A stretch of 64,000 nt of DNA. Origin: Coturnix japonica (taxonomy: Eukaryota; Chordata; Aves; Galliformes; Phasianidae). The notes under the pieces are model-generated. The model was not told the DNA's origin, searched no databases, and saw only the letters and a program-made list of their open reading frames with translations. Below, one piece after another: positions 24,346 through 36,618 of the stretch. A program made the position numbers and the translations under genes. Each line of letters opens with the position of its first letter. Positions within the stretch are counted from its first letter, which is position 1. Location: contig NC_029516.1 of the NCBI RefSeq assembly GCF_001577835.2, forward strand, positions 95,235,078 to 95,299,077, read 5' to 3'.

Positions 24346-26384
24346 GATGGAAAGGATTTGATGCTTCATTCCTCTGCTCTCTGCATGCAGGCCAGGGCTG
24401 CATTCACACCTGAGCCCCAGGGAACTGAGCTGCTGTGAGTAGAGTTGCAGGTGCACCTGTAAGACAAGCTTGGCTTCAGCAGCCAGGAGAAGGGATCTGA
24501 GCTGCAGGTGCAAAGTTGGCAAGAGGTTATTGTTTGCACCCTTTTTCCCAGATTCTTTTTGCATTGTGAGGTGAGACGAGGATAATAAATGCTTGAGAAA
24601 ACACTGCCAGGACAAAAAGTCATGTCAGATTGGAGGTTTCTAAGATGGCTGTTGCCATGGACCTGAATAAAGACCATAGGTTTGAGGTTTATGTGCACAA
24701 CAATGAACCAGAGCAGCTGCTGAATAACCGTTCCCCTGACAAATTACCCTGCCACTGGAAGCTGGAGGTCATAAGGAAAAAGGAAATAGGAGCTAAGGCT
24801 TAGGGAACAATGTGCTAGATCCTGGGCTGATATGGCTTCCTTCAGCCAAAGCAGATGGGTTATACTTATTTCTGCCAAGCAAAGAGCTGTGGACCTATGG
24901 GGAAGATAGGGATGGAGGTCTGAAGGCCGTAGGCTGTGGTATGGAATAAAACACTGGAAAATGGAAAACATAGCAGTGTGGGGAGGCAGAATTAGTACTA
25001 CGGATGGGACTGTGCCCAAGTGAGAAGTATGAACTACATATTGGGTAATCATGCACTGCTGAGTCTTTGGGATCAAATCAGAATGAATGCTTTACAGCTG
25101 GACCAATGAGTCATATTTTTCTTGTATAGAAAACTGAAAGCTACCTCAAAACAGCATCAGAATGAGAATCCAATTGGACCTTGGTCAAAATCAAATTGCA
25201 TTTCTTTGAAGACCAGCTGTGCATGGTGTACCCATTCTCTAACTGCTATTATACAGAGTTAAGTGTTTTTCAGAGTAAATGCTCTCACATTAAGGTGCCA
25301 CATTTTGTTTTGCTTGGCTTTAGGTCTTGTAAGGTTGGTGGCCCTACTCCAGTGTGTGGGTTTGTGGACTGAGTGGAAGAATTACTTCAGCAAAGCTGGG
25401 TGTGCCTGTGAAAATAATGGGCTGTAGCACAACCAGAAAATCCGGGTCTGCTAGAGAAAGCACTGCATCAGAGTCATCATTCTTCCTTCTGTTAAATCAG
25501 AGCAGATGTTCACTTTTGATCAAACCGTGGTCACTTTTGTATTTAGTATTTATGCATTTTCCATAAGATTTATATGAATCTTCCCTTTTCTTTCATCTGA
25601 AGCACATTCATAAATGCTGTTGAAGGCTGCCTTGCAATGCAACCACTCTTGCAAGCCCTGCCCTAGAACTACCATGAATTTAGTTATTTGCTAGGGTACT
25701 TAGGCAGGGTATGGGCCTTTGCTTCTTGCCATTGGAAGGCAGTTGACTCGGACCATTTTTCCAGTTGAACATGCCACAAGGGCCAAGCAGACAGGACAGC
25801 TTCGGTTTCAGGGAACACAATCCTGCCCATTTCACTGGTAAAACACAACGTGACCTTTCCCAGCCTCCTCTGCGAAGCAATTGCATTTGTGCTGGTTCCT
25901 TGAGCAATTGCTTGAGAAAGGCTTCGTGGAGGTTTCACATGCGCAGCTGATGGCTCCAGCTGGATAAGGAGATTAGCAAGTGAGTTTGGCTCAGTGATAA
26001 CGATGTGTAAAACTGAAACAGGATACCATAGAAATATGATATAAGATAATTTCAGTTATCAGCTGTAAAGAATGTTCTGCTTACTTCTGATTGCTCATAT
26101 CTTCTATTTTTATCGGCTTCCTCCTGCTAGTCTTTGTGTGTGTTTCCCGGTGTAGCAGGTCTGACCCAACCAACTGCTAATAAAGATAACACTGATAACT
26201 ATAAAGTGAGGTGGGGGAGCTCATTTCAAGCTTATGAACTGGGGTTATCTTTGACAATGAATCATTTTCCACGTGGAGTTTTTAGTACCAGGGGTTTGAT
26301 CTCCTATACCAGCACTAAGGATTTCTTACATGTAGAACAAGTACCTGGTCATATTAAAGCTGAGCTTTGTCTGTCCATATATAC
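24346..26384. other. Intergenic, no gene seen
   Basis: Overlapping short frames on both strands and no recognised repeat or exon. Confidence 0.45.
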
Positions 26385-26562
26385 TGCAACAAGTTGCCCA
26401 GAGATGTGAATGCCCCATCCCTGGAAGGTTTCAAGGTGAATCTGGATCAGGCTCTGGGCAACCTGATCTAGCTGTGGTGTCACTGTTCATTGCAGGGGAG
26501 TTGGACTAGATGACCTTTAAAGGTTCCTTCCAACTCCAAGTATTCTGTGATTCTACGATCCC
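26385..26562 (+). mobile_element. CR1 LINE 3' end
   Basis: Plus-strand copy with AGTTGCCCAGAGATGTGAAT, CCATCCCTGGAAGGTTTCAA, GGGCAACCTGATCTAGCTGT and TTGGACTAGATGACCTTTAA, ending in the tail ATTCTGTGATTCTACGA. Confidence 0.95.
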
Positions 26563-27517
26563 ATACAAATATATCCTCAGATAAACAGATGAACATGTTG
26601 CCATTCAGGCAAATGACTGCATGCTGCTGGGGAAGGGCGGCTGCACCCTGCTGCACGCTGCAGCTCACACCATATATGGCTGGTGAAGGTCGTATTTGGT
26701 AGGGGAACCATAGGTGACATTCCTGTGACAGCTTTGCAAGCAGAGCCAAAAGAGATGTGCTTGGAGCTGGGGAGCTGCAGCAATCACAGGCTAAGCAGTC
26801 TAGCCTAGTCTAGGTAGTCTAGCCAGGTTTCCAAGGCAGGCAGAAAAGGGAAGAAGAGGGACACCTTGGCCACCAAAGGCCACATAACCTAGTTACAACT
26901 GTCCTGGAGTTTCTTCCTCTCTCAGAGGTTCAACATAGAATCCTGTCCACATTTATGCTGTACTCCACAGAATTTTCCAATATATATGCAAGAGAGCACA
27001 TGGTATATTAATTCTTTGCCTTTGGTTAAGATTTTTTGTGTGTTAGCATCACATCACTGCTAACAAAAGTCTTAAATTTGGAATGCCATTTGTATACAAT
27101 TCCACATTTCAGAATGCCCTTTAGTGTATAATTCCTTTTATATAAAGCATAAGCAGCCAGTGAGCAATACCTATGCCTGGAGGTATGCTCACTGGGCCAA
27201 TGAGCAGCAAGGCTGCCAAATGGAATAAGCCATAGGTGATGAAGCCGGGGACTTAAGCTACTGTGGTCTTGAGAAAAATAAACCTCTGACAGTTCCCCTG
27301 CCTATTTTATGTCCCCTAAGCAACAAAATTGGAATCTGAGGCAACATTTGTGCAACATTTGCCTAATGACTTTAAGCTTCTTTCATCTCTCTGGTAAAAT
27401 AAGAAATTCTCCAGAAAATCAGAAAATATGATCTGGTTACTATGAACAGTTACAATACTGTTGTATTGGTAACAACGTGATAGGTTTTGTCTATGGCAAA
27501 GGTGATGAGCAAGTGAA

Positions 27518-27943
27518 CTAATCACACATTTGTAGGTACTCCTTGGCCAACCTGTGCTTTCGCTGCATGAAGTCAGGGACAGACTCAGTGTCAGCCTTCC
27601 TGTAGTAGTCAGTTGTAATGACAGAGGAAGTGGTGACTGTGTAGAAGTTCTGAATGATGCTCTGCAATGCAGGCTGCAGCTGGCTCTCGCTTCCCGTCTC
27701 TAAAACTATTATTACATAATCCAGAAATTTCAGAGCCTTTTTCGAGGAGAATACTGACAGCAGGCTGACCCAAGCTCTTAAGAGCTTATTATATGCACTC
27801 CTATCTCTCCTATGATCAAAATGGCCCTTTCTAACCTTAAAAATCTGCATCCCAAGATGCCCTGTTTGGGTGAGGTACCCAAACAACACCTTGTGCAAAG
27901 CCAAAAGACCTTCCTCCCTCGTTGTACTGAACACCAGAGTCAA
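27518..27943 (-). other. Unidentified open frame, about 140 codons
   Basis: Minus-strand frame with no ATG near its start (the first listed codon is TTG), open upstream to a TAA just beyond an acceptor-like GTGCTTGCAG. The product is protein-like in composition, with hydrophobic and charged residues well mixed: KFLDYVIIVLETGSESQLQP, IIQNFYTVTTSSV, and C-terminus QRKHRLAKEYLQMCD. I do not recognise a family. An overlapping minus frame (27837-28067, beginning with a true ATG) covers the 5' side. It lies downstream of KCNE1 on the same strand, where humans have no gene I know of. Either a decayed copy of some gene, an unannotated last exon, or chance. Confidence 0.2.
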
Positions 27944-28195
27944 GTTGCCTGGTGAACTGCAAGCACTGGGAGTTTACCTGAGGTAAAGAATTTGTGCCTA
28001 ACATTTTATTGTTTCTCCAGATGTAGGTGTACTGGGACATATCCCAGCACCCAGGCTTGGCCTTCATTAATAGGGTGTAGAAATGTGACGGGTGAGTGGG
28101 TGCCCATCAGGTAGAATCAGTGTTCTTTCTGCAAGCTTATGAAACAGCTCAAAAGAAAAACTTCTAAGGCCACAAGCAACATTTGTAGTTAATAT

Positions 28196-28201
28196 TTTAT
28201 T
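28196..28201 (-). terminator. Possible poly(A) signal for KCNE1
   Basis: AATAAA on the minus strand, with a GT-rich stretch after it (ATGTTGCTTGTGG). It lies 2.15 kb beyond the KCNE1 stop, which would imply a long 3' UTR. No closer canonical hexamer was noticed. A weaker ATTAAA lies near 28573. Confidence 0.25.
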
Positions 28202-30353
28202 GTTTTTTCACGAGTGAAAAATGTATGGGAAGAAGGAGAAAGACTGAAAGGTAATGTGAAGGTCCACTGTGGGAGGGTACAAGTGAAATAGAAAGGTGCT
28301 TTGTAACCTGGTTACAAAGAAAAACATTATGACTAAGGCACAGTGTTTCCTCACTTATTAAAATAAATAAAATGGGAGAGATAAAAAAAGAAAAGAAAAA
28401 AAAGAAGTGGAAGCTAAGTAATGCAGACAATGACCTTGTCACAAATAGCTACACTGGGCCTATTAAAATAAGGTGAACAGCAAGTGCCTCAGCCCAAAAT
28501 ACCTGAAAGCACCTGGAGTGGAAGGGGAGCTGCAGGAGGCAGACCTTTTGAAATGCTTAATGTTCAAAGGTTTTAATGCAGTGAAGGCCATTTTCAACGC
28601 AAGTTTAAACATTTTCAGCAATGTTTCATGGGTCTACACCTAGATAACCAACAAGCGAGAGCATTTGCTCTCTCACTGAGGGTAGGAAGTAGAAGCAATA
28701 TACAGACCACATGATAAGAACCCAAGAGAGCAATGCCCAAGCTAATAAGTCAACAGCTATCCAAAGCCTGGCTTGGTCTACCTTTCTCTAGAGGAGACAA
28801 AGTCTCAGATAATTAAGCCGACAGAAATATTCCAAGCTTAAAACATTGGCCTTACCCTCAGCTTAATGGCAGGCACCATACAAATCTATTTTTAAAAATA
28901 CACCGTGTTTTCAGTTGTCCTGTGTTTAAATATCATGGGAAGAGAAGCTTGGCTAAGCTGCTACTTCAATGACAGCACAGTGTTTTGCATCCCTTGCCTA
29001 TCCAAATGCTTTGGTAGCGGTCTGCTGCCACTCTGCCTTTGCCTTGCCTTTGAACCAACTGCTTTGCATGACTTTTTTTTCAAGCCTTTCCCACTTCTTC
29101 TCACTCTCTGGTAGCTAAAAATGAGATATACATCTGCAGAGTTGAAATAAAAAGTCCCCACCTGCCCAGACCATTGCTTCTTTGATCCCATACAAGAAAA
29201 CAGGCTTTGACCTGGCTAGGTTGCTATTTTAAGCAATGCAGTGTTCAGAGCAGACATATTTCTGCCTGAGAGCAGAGACACCTAATACTTGCTACCAAAG
29301 CAGCAGAGTTCAGCTACTGCCTTCTCCCTACAGCTTGGTTTACACAGTCCATGGAAGAAGGGCATATGGAGGCCACAGGCAGGAATACCTTGCTGACATG
29401 GACCTCACATTGGATAGTGCAAGAAATAAGCAGCTGTACTAAGGGGGCTGCTCTTGGGACCTAGAGAAAGAAGCTCATGGGCTACAAGTTAGGCACACAC
29501 ATAAAGCTGCATCCATGACTAAACAGCAGAGACCTTGAGAAACTGCTTTTCACGATGTGGAAATTCACTTTGCAACCACAGGCTAGCACCTAGGTCTTCT
29601 GCAGTCATTAAAGGTGATCAATACTCACAACACTGCATGTTACTCAGTCCTTGTACAGAGGTGGGTATTGCTTCTGAGATCAACCTGGATCCACAAGAAG
29701 GAAAAACATAAGTACTCTGCAAGTCTTATCTGGGGTACACAATGTGAATTAAGGACAGTCACTAAAAAAGTTCCCTCTGAAGTCCACAGAAATGGTTTTT
29801 CAGCAAAAAATGATAATAAAAGCATATCCTTTCTAAAAATTCTACCTCAAAAAGGTACATGATTCTCAGAGAAACTACTTATCCATAACACTGTACAGTT
29901 TATACTATGATTATTCAAAAATACAAAGGAAATCTTTCTGCTACATTTTCTTGGAAGACAATGGTATTACTTGAAAACGATTGCCTAAACAATACTTGTC
30001 TGTTAATACCTCTAGCTTATGCTCGATCCAGTTTGTTTTGAAGTACACTGACTACTGCGAGAATTCATGCTGGCAACACCAACATTTGTATTTCTCACCA
30101 GGTGAAGCTAAGAGTCCATGATACTCCCATTGGTGTGTCTCCTTCCCTGACCTTACAGTGACTGAAACAATGTGGTCAGGCAACTTTGCAGCACCCGAGC
30201 CATCACAAACCCATCGGCTTCACTGTCACCTCTGTAATTCTGCCTGTCAGCACCGGGAGCTTGGCAGGTGGGAAAGCAGCTAGCCTGGTTCATAGCAGGT
30301 ATCGCTTGGGTTGTCCCCATGCAAAGTTCAGTCCAGTCCTTTCTCCCATTTGG
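28202..30353 (-). other. Putative KCNE1 3' UTR or downstream flank
   Basis: No coding frame or repeat was recognised. If the hexamer at 28196 is used, this is the KCNE1 3' UTR; KCNE1 transcripts in mammals also carry long 3' UTRs. The 202-residue plus-strand frame at 30186-30794 is a shadow of KCNE1. Confidence 0.3.
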
Positions 30354-30734
30354 CTAGGAAGACTTCTCCTCAGGAATGTGAATGCTCGGCTGTTCTACTG
30401 CCAGCTGGTTTTCAAAGACACAGCACAGCTTGTAATTTTCTATAAGCTTGGCTTGAAAATACTCCTGGTCCTTCTTGTGCCAAATGTCTGTTGCAATGTA
30501 CGTGTTGTAGGGGTTGTGGGAGTCATCCAGCCTCCTGGCACGGATATTGGTCACCATGACTCCCACTGTGAAGAAGCCAAAGAGACCAACCATCATCAGC
30601 AAGTAGATGATTTCCAGGCTGCCGCCAGTGCTTCCAGCTGTAGAGGGAGCAGTGCTATTTGTCTGCTCCAGGTGGTCTTGAAGCAGCTTGGAGAGGAGAA
30701 TGCTCAGGGCTGTGTCATTGGACAGCACCAACAT
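30354..30734 (-). CDS. KCNE1: KCNE1, potassium channel beta subunit (minK), 126 residues
   Basis: Single-pass beta subunit that joins KCNQ1 to form the slow delayed-rectifier channel in the plasma membrane. Start [18 protein letters not shown] matches human MILSNTT with its conserved sequon; sequons lie at N6 and N26. The membrane segment is about residues 42-64, with [12 protein letters not shown]. The gating triplet is F-T-V (residues 55-57) where human has F57-T58-L59. After it come the basic IRARR and then S-H-N-P-Y-N-T-Y-I, where human has S-N-D-P-F-N-V-Y-I, so residue 74 is Asn where human has Asp76. The tail ([31 protein letters not shown]) is well conserved. The length is close to the human 129. 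The coding region is one exon; the start at 30734 is chosen by similarity, since the frame upstream (to 30809) crosses the splice acceptor at 30778. The identity is secure. Confidence 0.97.
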   Translation of the reverse strand: MLVLSNDTALSILLSKLLQDHLEQTNSTAPSTAGSTGGSLEIIYLLMMVGLFGFFTVGVMVTNIRARRLDDSHNPYNTYIATDIWHKKDQEYFQAKLIENYKLCCVFENQLAVEQPSIHIPEEKSS

Positions 30735-30777
30735 CTTTTTTCTTTGGCCCTTTGCACTTCTTTCTTCCCTAGTTTCC

Positions 30778-30779
30778 CT
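30778..30779 (-). promoter_or_regulatory. Splice acceptor of the KCNE1 coding exon
   Basis: On the minus strand TTTATTTTTCTTTTCTAG precedes GGAAACTAGGGAAGAAAG, with 43 bases of 5' UTR before the ATG. This is the known KCNE1 layout: non-coding 5' exon(s) and one coding exon. The upstream exons were not found. Confidence 0.7.
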
Positions 30780-31194
30780 AGAAAAGAAAAATAAACAGGG
30801 ACATGTCATCAGACAAAGACATGATTTTCTCTGTTTGCTTTACTGGTTTCCCCCAGCAAGGAAGTTGTCTCAGGACATGCAGAGAGTCAGGACCTGAGAA
30901 AGTACCCGGGAGGCCTGCTCACCTTCTCCTTCCAAGCAAGGCCAGTGAGGATGCATCCATCCCCTGCAAATACTTGTCTTAAAAACCCTCCATGATACCA
31001 AAAGTCCTCAGTCTCCACAAATAGCCTATTATGGTACTTTACTGCTCCAGCCATTGGCCACTCACCCAGCCCAAGCTTATTCTCATGCTGCTTACAGCCC
31101 ATGGCTTCTTCCCCAAGCCCCACACGCACCAGGACAGGCTCACATGCTACAGCAGCTGCTTTTGGCTTTGAGGATTATCATCCTGGCTTTCCAG

Positions 31195-31468
31195 TGATAG
31201 CAGTGACATGATGAAAGGGAATGGCCTCAAGTTGCACCAGGGGAGGTTCAGGTTGAGTATTAGGAAAAATTTCATCTCAAAAAGAGCAGTGATGCAGTGG
31301 CACAGGCTGCCCAGGGAGGTGGTGCAGTCTCCATCCCTGGAGGTGTTCAAGAGCCGTGTGGATGTGGCACTGAGGGACGTGGGCAGTGGGCATGGTGGGG
31401 GTGGGCTGATGGTTGTACTGGGTGATCCCAAAAGTCTTTTCCAAACTTTAATAATTTTGTGACTCTAA
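31195..31468 (+). mobile_element. CR1 LINE 3' end
   Basis: Plus-strand copy with GGAATGGCCTCAAGTTGCAC, CAGGGGAGGTTCAGGTTGAG, CAGGCTGCCCAGGGAGGTGG, CCTGGAGGTGTTCAAGAGCC and GTGGATGTGGCACTGAGGGA, ending in a decayed tail TTTTGTGACTCTAAG. It is the same subfamily as the copies at 8.5 kb and 45.1 kb, and lies in the 5' region of KCNE1. Confidence 0.95.
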
Positions 31469-34400
31469 GAAGTTGAAGGGTCATTTTCCCTTTTTAATGT
31501 TATCTATGAATCTTTTCACACAGCCCTGTCACCACTGCAATCCCAAAGCCTCAACAGCCAGGTAACACAACTGAACAATCCCATCACAATGCCTAATTTT
31601 AACAGCTCTAGAAAATTAAGACAACAGTTTCTCCCTGCTTTTGCCCTTAACACTTCTGAATCAAGGTACTGTTATTCAAGGTGACTTCTGTCACAGCAAT
31701 CTTTTAATAACATAAGATGGCTGTCAGTGCTTTCTACAGTTTTAAATACGTGATAACAGGTCGACCTGTTAGCAAAAGCTTCAGCATGGGCTTCCTGCTT
31801 TTTGTGAGATTTTTGTTTGTTTTGTGTTTGGGTTCTTTTTTTGCTGTTGTTCTTTGGTTGGTTTGCTTCATTTTGTTTGTAAGAAGTACTGTTATGTTCA
31901 TTTATAATACATCAAGAATGAAATGAACCTTTGGGCACAAAGCCACCAAAAGACCCAGGCAGCAATTACATCTCTGCGTGAGGGCAGCATTAATGATACA
32001 TAGCTGTTGTGCAGGACCTCTATGAAATAAGGATGTTAGCTGTGTACACAGCCTCCAGCTGTTGTTAATGACACTGCAGTGGATGTGAAGTGTCTGGAGG
32101 TTTCTCTGAATTGTCTGCGCCTCGTTATAACACAAATGCTGTAGAAGGAGATGTTGAGATAGAGGAAATGAGAACAGAACACTTATCTTGTGACCTCCTA
32201 TCTCACATGTGGAGAGCAGTAATTTACTCTCTACTGTGCTTTGGCAGCTAAATGAAATATGCCATCAATTCAGACACGAATATGATCAAATGTACTTGTA
32301 AAAATTAATTGCTAATACAACCATCTATGCCGATTTTAGCACCAGATTTGTCCAAACCATTTTACTAGACTTCCATGCTGTGCAGTCGTGGATTTGAGGC
32401 CAGGTCTCATTGGAAGTCAGATGCTCAGCTCGGGATGATTAATGTCATGAAGAAAGTTTTGCTTTCCTTATCACACATTCCAGAGCAACACAATCAGCCC
32501 ACACCACCCGAACCCAGACTCCTACTCTTGGTGAGTGAATGACCTTGCAGGGCTCAGGTGAGGCTCTCAAGGGCTCAGATTCACAACATTCTGAGCACTT
32601 CCTGAGATGAGCTGCCTTTCCAGCAGGAAAAATGAGCACATGTGGGAGCATGCCTCGGTATTTTGGTTTTAAATAGAGATGAGCCTGGGGGTGGCAGAGG
32701 GAGACAAAATCCCCTCTACAAACAATATTGTGATCCAACTAATTTCTTTAGTTGCATGAGTCAAAGCTACAGGAAATAACATCTTGGCAGCTTGAGCTCA
32801 ATAGTTAAAATCTATTCACTTTTCACAGCTGTTTTCAGATCCTTTAATAAGGGAAGGAAGAGAAAAAGAAGCCTAAACCTTTATCTGAGATTTCTCCTCC
32901 TAAGTGCACAGAATGTGTCAACACTGTAAAATGTAAAACTGCTAATAAATCATTGCAATAACTACTTGTTGCCAGCCTGGCTCCATCTCCACAGCCAAAT
33001 CAGACTTACAGGCTGAGGGAGGGATGAGGCACATTCTGGTTTCCAAGGAGGACAGCTCCTCCTGAAACATCAGTAAGCCTAAAGGTCTCATCTACCACTC
33101 CACAAGCATAGTTCAACTCCACTGAAACCCATTTAGAGCTGCAGTACACAGGACTGGGAAGAACTGTCTGTATCACTGGTCTAGCCCATGATAGATGGAA
33201 GTCCTAATGTCCTCAAAACTTTGTTCCCCACTCTCTGCGAATGTCTGCTGATGGGCTGCAAATCATCATCACTGTCCCAGTCCCTTGTGGGGCTCCTCTA
33301 AGGAGCTCCATGTAAAACTGAGAGCATCCCAAAACCTGGTGGCCATGGGCTGCAACCCCTGTAAGCCATCTGGGTTGATGGTCCCCATACCACACTACCC
33401 AATGGGAGATGTGTGGCAGGTGATTACACCTCCTATCCCCTCTATGTTTTGGGGGACAGGCATTAAGCAGTAGTAGTTCTTTGCCTGGTGTTAAGAATGG
33501 CCTGAGGCAAACTTGTTAAACAGTTCAGCAGTTCCCTTACTGGGCAGTGATTCAGAGGGAATTCCCTAAGGCTGATAGCAGCCTGAGCTACATCCTGCTC
33601 TCAGGTGTGTTGATGCTTCTCCACCCGTTACATTAAATGCAGATCAAATGTGCCTCCAAAGCAAAAAGTAGAGTGCTGAGTGCAAGTTTATTGTTAACAC
33701 TAAAGTTTCTCAGCTGTGCAGATGTACTGCTGGCTTTGTTCAAGCTCATCTTTCATTGAATGTCAATGACGACCTGAGCCACTGCCCCACTGGCTGTGAT
33801 CCACAGCATCAAGAAGTGAAATGAACAGGCTCTCAGCAGGCATAGAAGCATGCCTTCAATCTAAACTTAGTGCAGACAGGAGGATCCTAGGACGGTGTTT
33901 GCTTTCTCTGATGGTTGGAATTACTTGGGATGCTTTCAGCCTTGCTGCTGTTCTAAGCAAAAGTTTCCCCAGGGAAATATTTGCATAGGTTGGCTGTTAA
34001 TTGCAGCTGGGGGCTCCACCAATGAGGAAAAAAAACCAAACAATTCAAACCCAAGTACAGCTTAGAGCTATGAAGTGCTACAGCTGCAGCATGCAAACCT
34101 ATGTCTGTGAGATGCATAGTCTGACTCTGCTTTGGGTCTGTGGTGAGGCCAAGCAGAGCAGCTGGAAGATCGTGCATTGCCCAGCTGGGTGCTGAGGCAG
34201 CCGCATTCACCCTGCTGAGGAAGTAAGACGGTGACTTGGTATCTGCAGAGCTGTAAATTGACATTTGAGTTCAAGCAAGGCAATTAGCAACTGCAGAGAA
34301 TCAGGCACTTAATATTACTTCTGTCTTCTTTATAAGCATCAGAACTGACTTATGTCTGGCTATTTCCCAAGAAAGGCAGAAGGGTACAGGTCTATGTGTT

Positions 34401-36504
34401 GCAGGGCAGGCTGTAGACTGCTCTCCCAGCCTAGGTGCTTCTGCACAGAGACCTGAACCAACTGGAGCTGCAGCCACAGCCCTGCCTGCTCCACCTGGGG
34501 CTGTGCTGGGCTGGATCCCAGCAGTGGAGCTTCAGTGGGCCCCCACAGACTGCCAGGGTCTAAGAAGTAAGGAGGCAATTTTCTGTCACATACCTAGAGG
34601 ATGTGATTCCTAGCTTTGGAGCCCAGTGGGAATTTTTCCTCAAGTACAATGTAGGCAAATTAGTTTGCTTTGGCTAGTGGTACCCCTCTTCCCTGCTGAG
34701 TTAAAAAGTGGTATTATGTAGGCAGAGGTGGATGTTAAATGACAGGTGCTTATCTCCCATTGCCATTTTCTCAGCTCTCCTAAAACAAAGGACCTACATT
34801 TTAATTTATACCAAGCAAACATCTCCAGCAGTCTCTCACATTGCTGCCAAGAGCACCAGCAACCAAGCAGCAGGAACTGAGACTTCAGAGGCATTTATAC
34901 CTTCAGAAAATACACTGCAGCATCAACTTCTCAGGAACTGATGACACACAGAAAAGCCTATTCTACACTGATGACAAAAGTCAGCACAGCACATTGCCCA
35001 CCTCCCAGTTCTGTAAAGTGATTAAAGTCCCTCCAACATTAAAAGGTAATGGATCTTCTGACCTCATTTCCCTGCCTATTCATTACAGGGATGGGTAGTT
35101 CAGACAATAGCTTTCTGGAAAGCAGAGCGTTGCACAAGATAGACTCATTTGGTCCCTTCAGCTCCTGGAAACGTGTGCAACAGAACAGCATGATGCAAAG
35201 CTAGATCTGAGATGGTACAGTAGAGCAGCCCAGAAGCAAGTAGGGTTCTGGGGATGGATTTACAGTTATGCACAAGTTGCATGCACCATCTGCAACCCCT
35301 AGCAAATCTTCAACTCTTCCCCAGGCCACCCATCACTGTCCACTTAAGGTTCCTGTGCTACTCTAAAACACAACACTTGTACTGAGGGTACAACCACTTC
35401 TTCTCAAAAGCACCATGTAGACATCTAATCCCCTTCCACACACCATATACACACCATACTACTTTGAAGTGAAAAACCCAGCAACCTCCCCAAACAGTAG
35501 GCTTCAGCACATATAAGTTTATCTTCCCAGATGCAGCTGCCTTGGTCTCACACCCAGTCTGACAGAGCAGACAAACACAGTTGCGACTGCAATGGCAAAC
35601 AAAACCTTTTGAGTGAAAGCCCTGCTCCCCCTTCTCCTTCATCAGTTCAGCCCTGCAACATTTGCAATCAACCGCTGCTCTCATCCCCAGCCCGGTACAC
35701 ACCTGGCAACAAACCTTGGCTGGATGCAAGGCTCCGAGCCCTCCTGGGTGAACTGAAGGTGTGAGCCCAGAGAAGAACATAAACTGTCTGCAAGCAGAAG
35801 TTGGCTTCTGGCTCCTCCAGGGATAGCAGCTAGGCTGTCACTGTCCCTGTTCCTGGGATCAGTGCAAAAGGTAAGAGGCAAACAGGAAAATATACAGGCT
35901 GGGGGAGGGCAGTAGCCTGTGGCAAGGGCCAGCCTCCTGCTGCAAGGTGTGGGCACTGGCCGTGGGTGCCAGGTAAGTGGGAGGTACTGGGGGCAATAGC
36001 AGGTAGGACCCAGCCCTAGTAGCTGTTGTGGGGTGCTGGTGAGGCAGCATGAGTGGAAGCACTTCCAGGGCTTCTCCTTCAACACTACACCATCAGCTTG
36101 TTCCAGGGGACATAGGCTGACCCCCAGCCATCACCCCAAAACAGCTGCTTTCCATGTGAGAAGAAATTTCTGCCATCACCCCTTGGCTAAAAGGGAATCA
36201 TTAAAGCACACCTGGAACCTCTGAAATGAATCTAATAGTTTTGCAGGGCAGCTGGATTTAAACGCATAAGAGACAGTGCTGGCAGTGTGTGATAATGAGC
36301 TCCGGAGTGCTATGCAGGCTTCCCAGGTGTGCCCCAACCAGGGACAGCAGCAGCTGGAGAGGAGAAGTGAGAACAGGACAGCAGAGGAGAAATGAGAGGG
36401 TGACTGAAACATAAAAAGGAACAGGTAGAAGCAGTGTCTTAATATCTTCTCCTCTTTCAGGAGCTTTGTTCTATGCTTTTGGTGTGGTGGGGGATGTAGT
36501 CCCC
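31469..36504. other. KCNE1 upstream region or intron, no exon found
   Basis: No coding exon could be supported. Short frames only, with no CR1 tail. Non-coding 5' exons of KCNE1 may lie here or further right. Confidence 0.4.
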
Positions 36505-36618
36505 ACTTTCTGAGCAGCCTGATGGAGCCATAGGTGTCCCTGCCCATTGCAGGGAAGTTGGATCAGGTGACCTTTAAGGGTCTCTTTCAATTCAGACAAT
36601 TCTATGACTGTGATTCAT
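36505..36618 (+). mobile_element. CR1 LINE 3' end, short
   Basis: Plus-strand copy with GAGCAGCCTGATGGAGCCAT, GTGTCCCTGCCCATTGCAGG and TTGGATCAGGTGACCTTTAA, and tail ATTCTATGACTGTGATT. Confidence 0.92.

Noticed and set aside
27038-27300. LTR-like stretch with TATA-like TATATAAAGC, CCAAT and AATAAA
   Set aside because: No matching second copy, no clear terminal repeats or target-site duplication, and no internal element beside it. A solo LTR fossil is possible but not supported.
30186-30794. 202-residue plus-strand open frame
   Set aside because: It is the antisense shadow of KCNE1; the minus-strand product matches a known family along its whole length.
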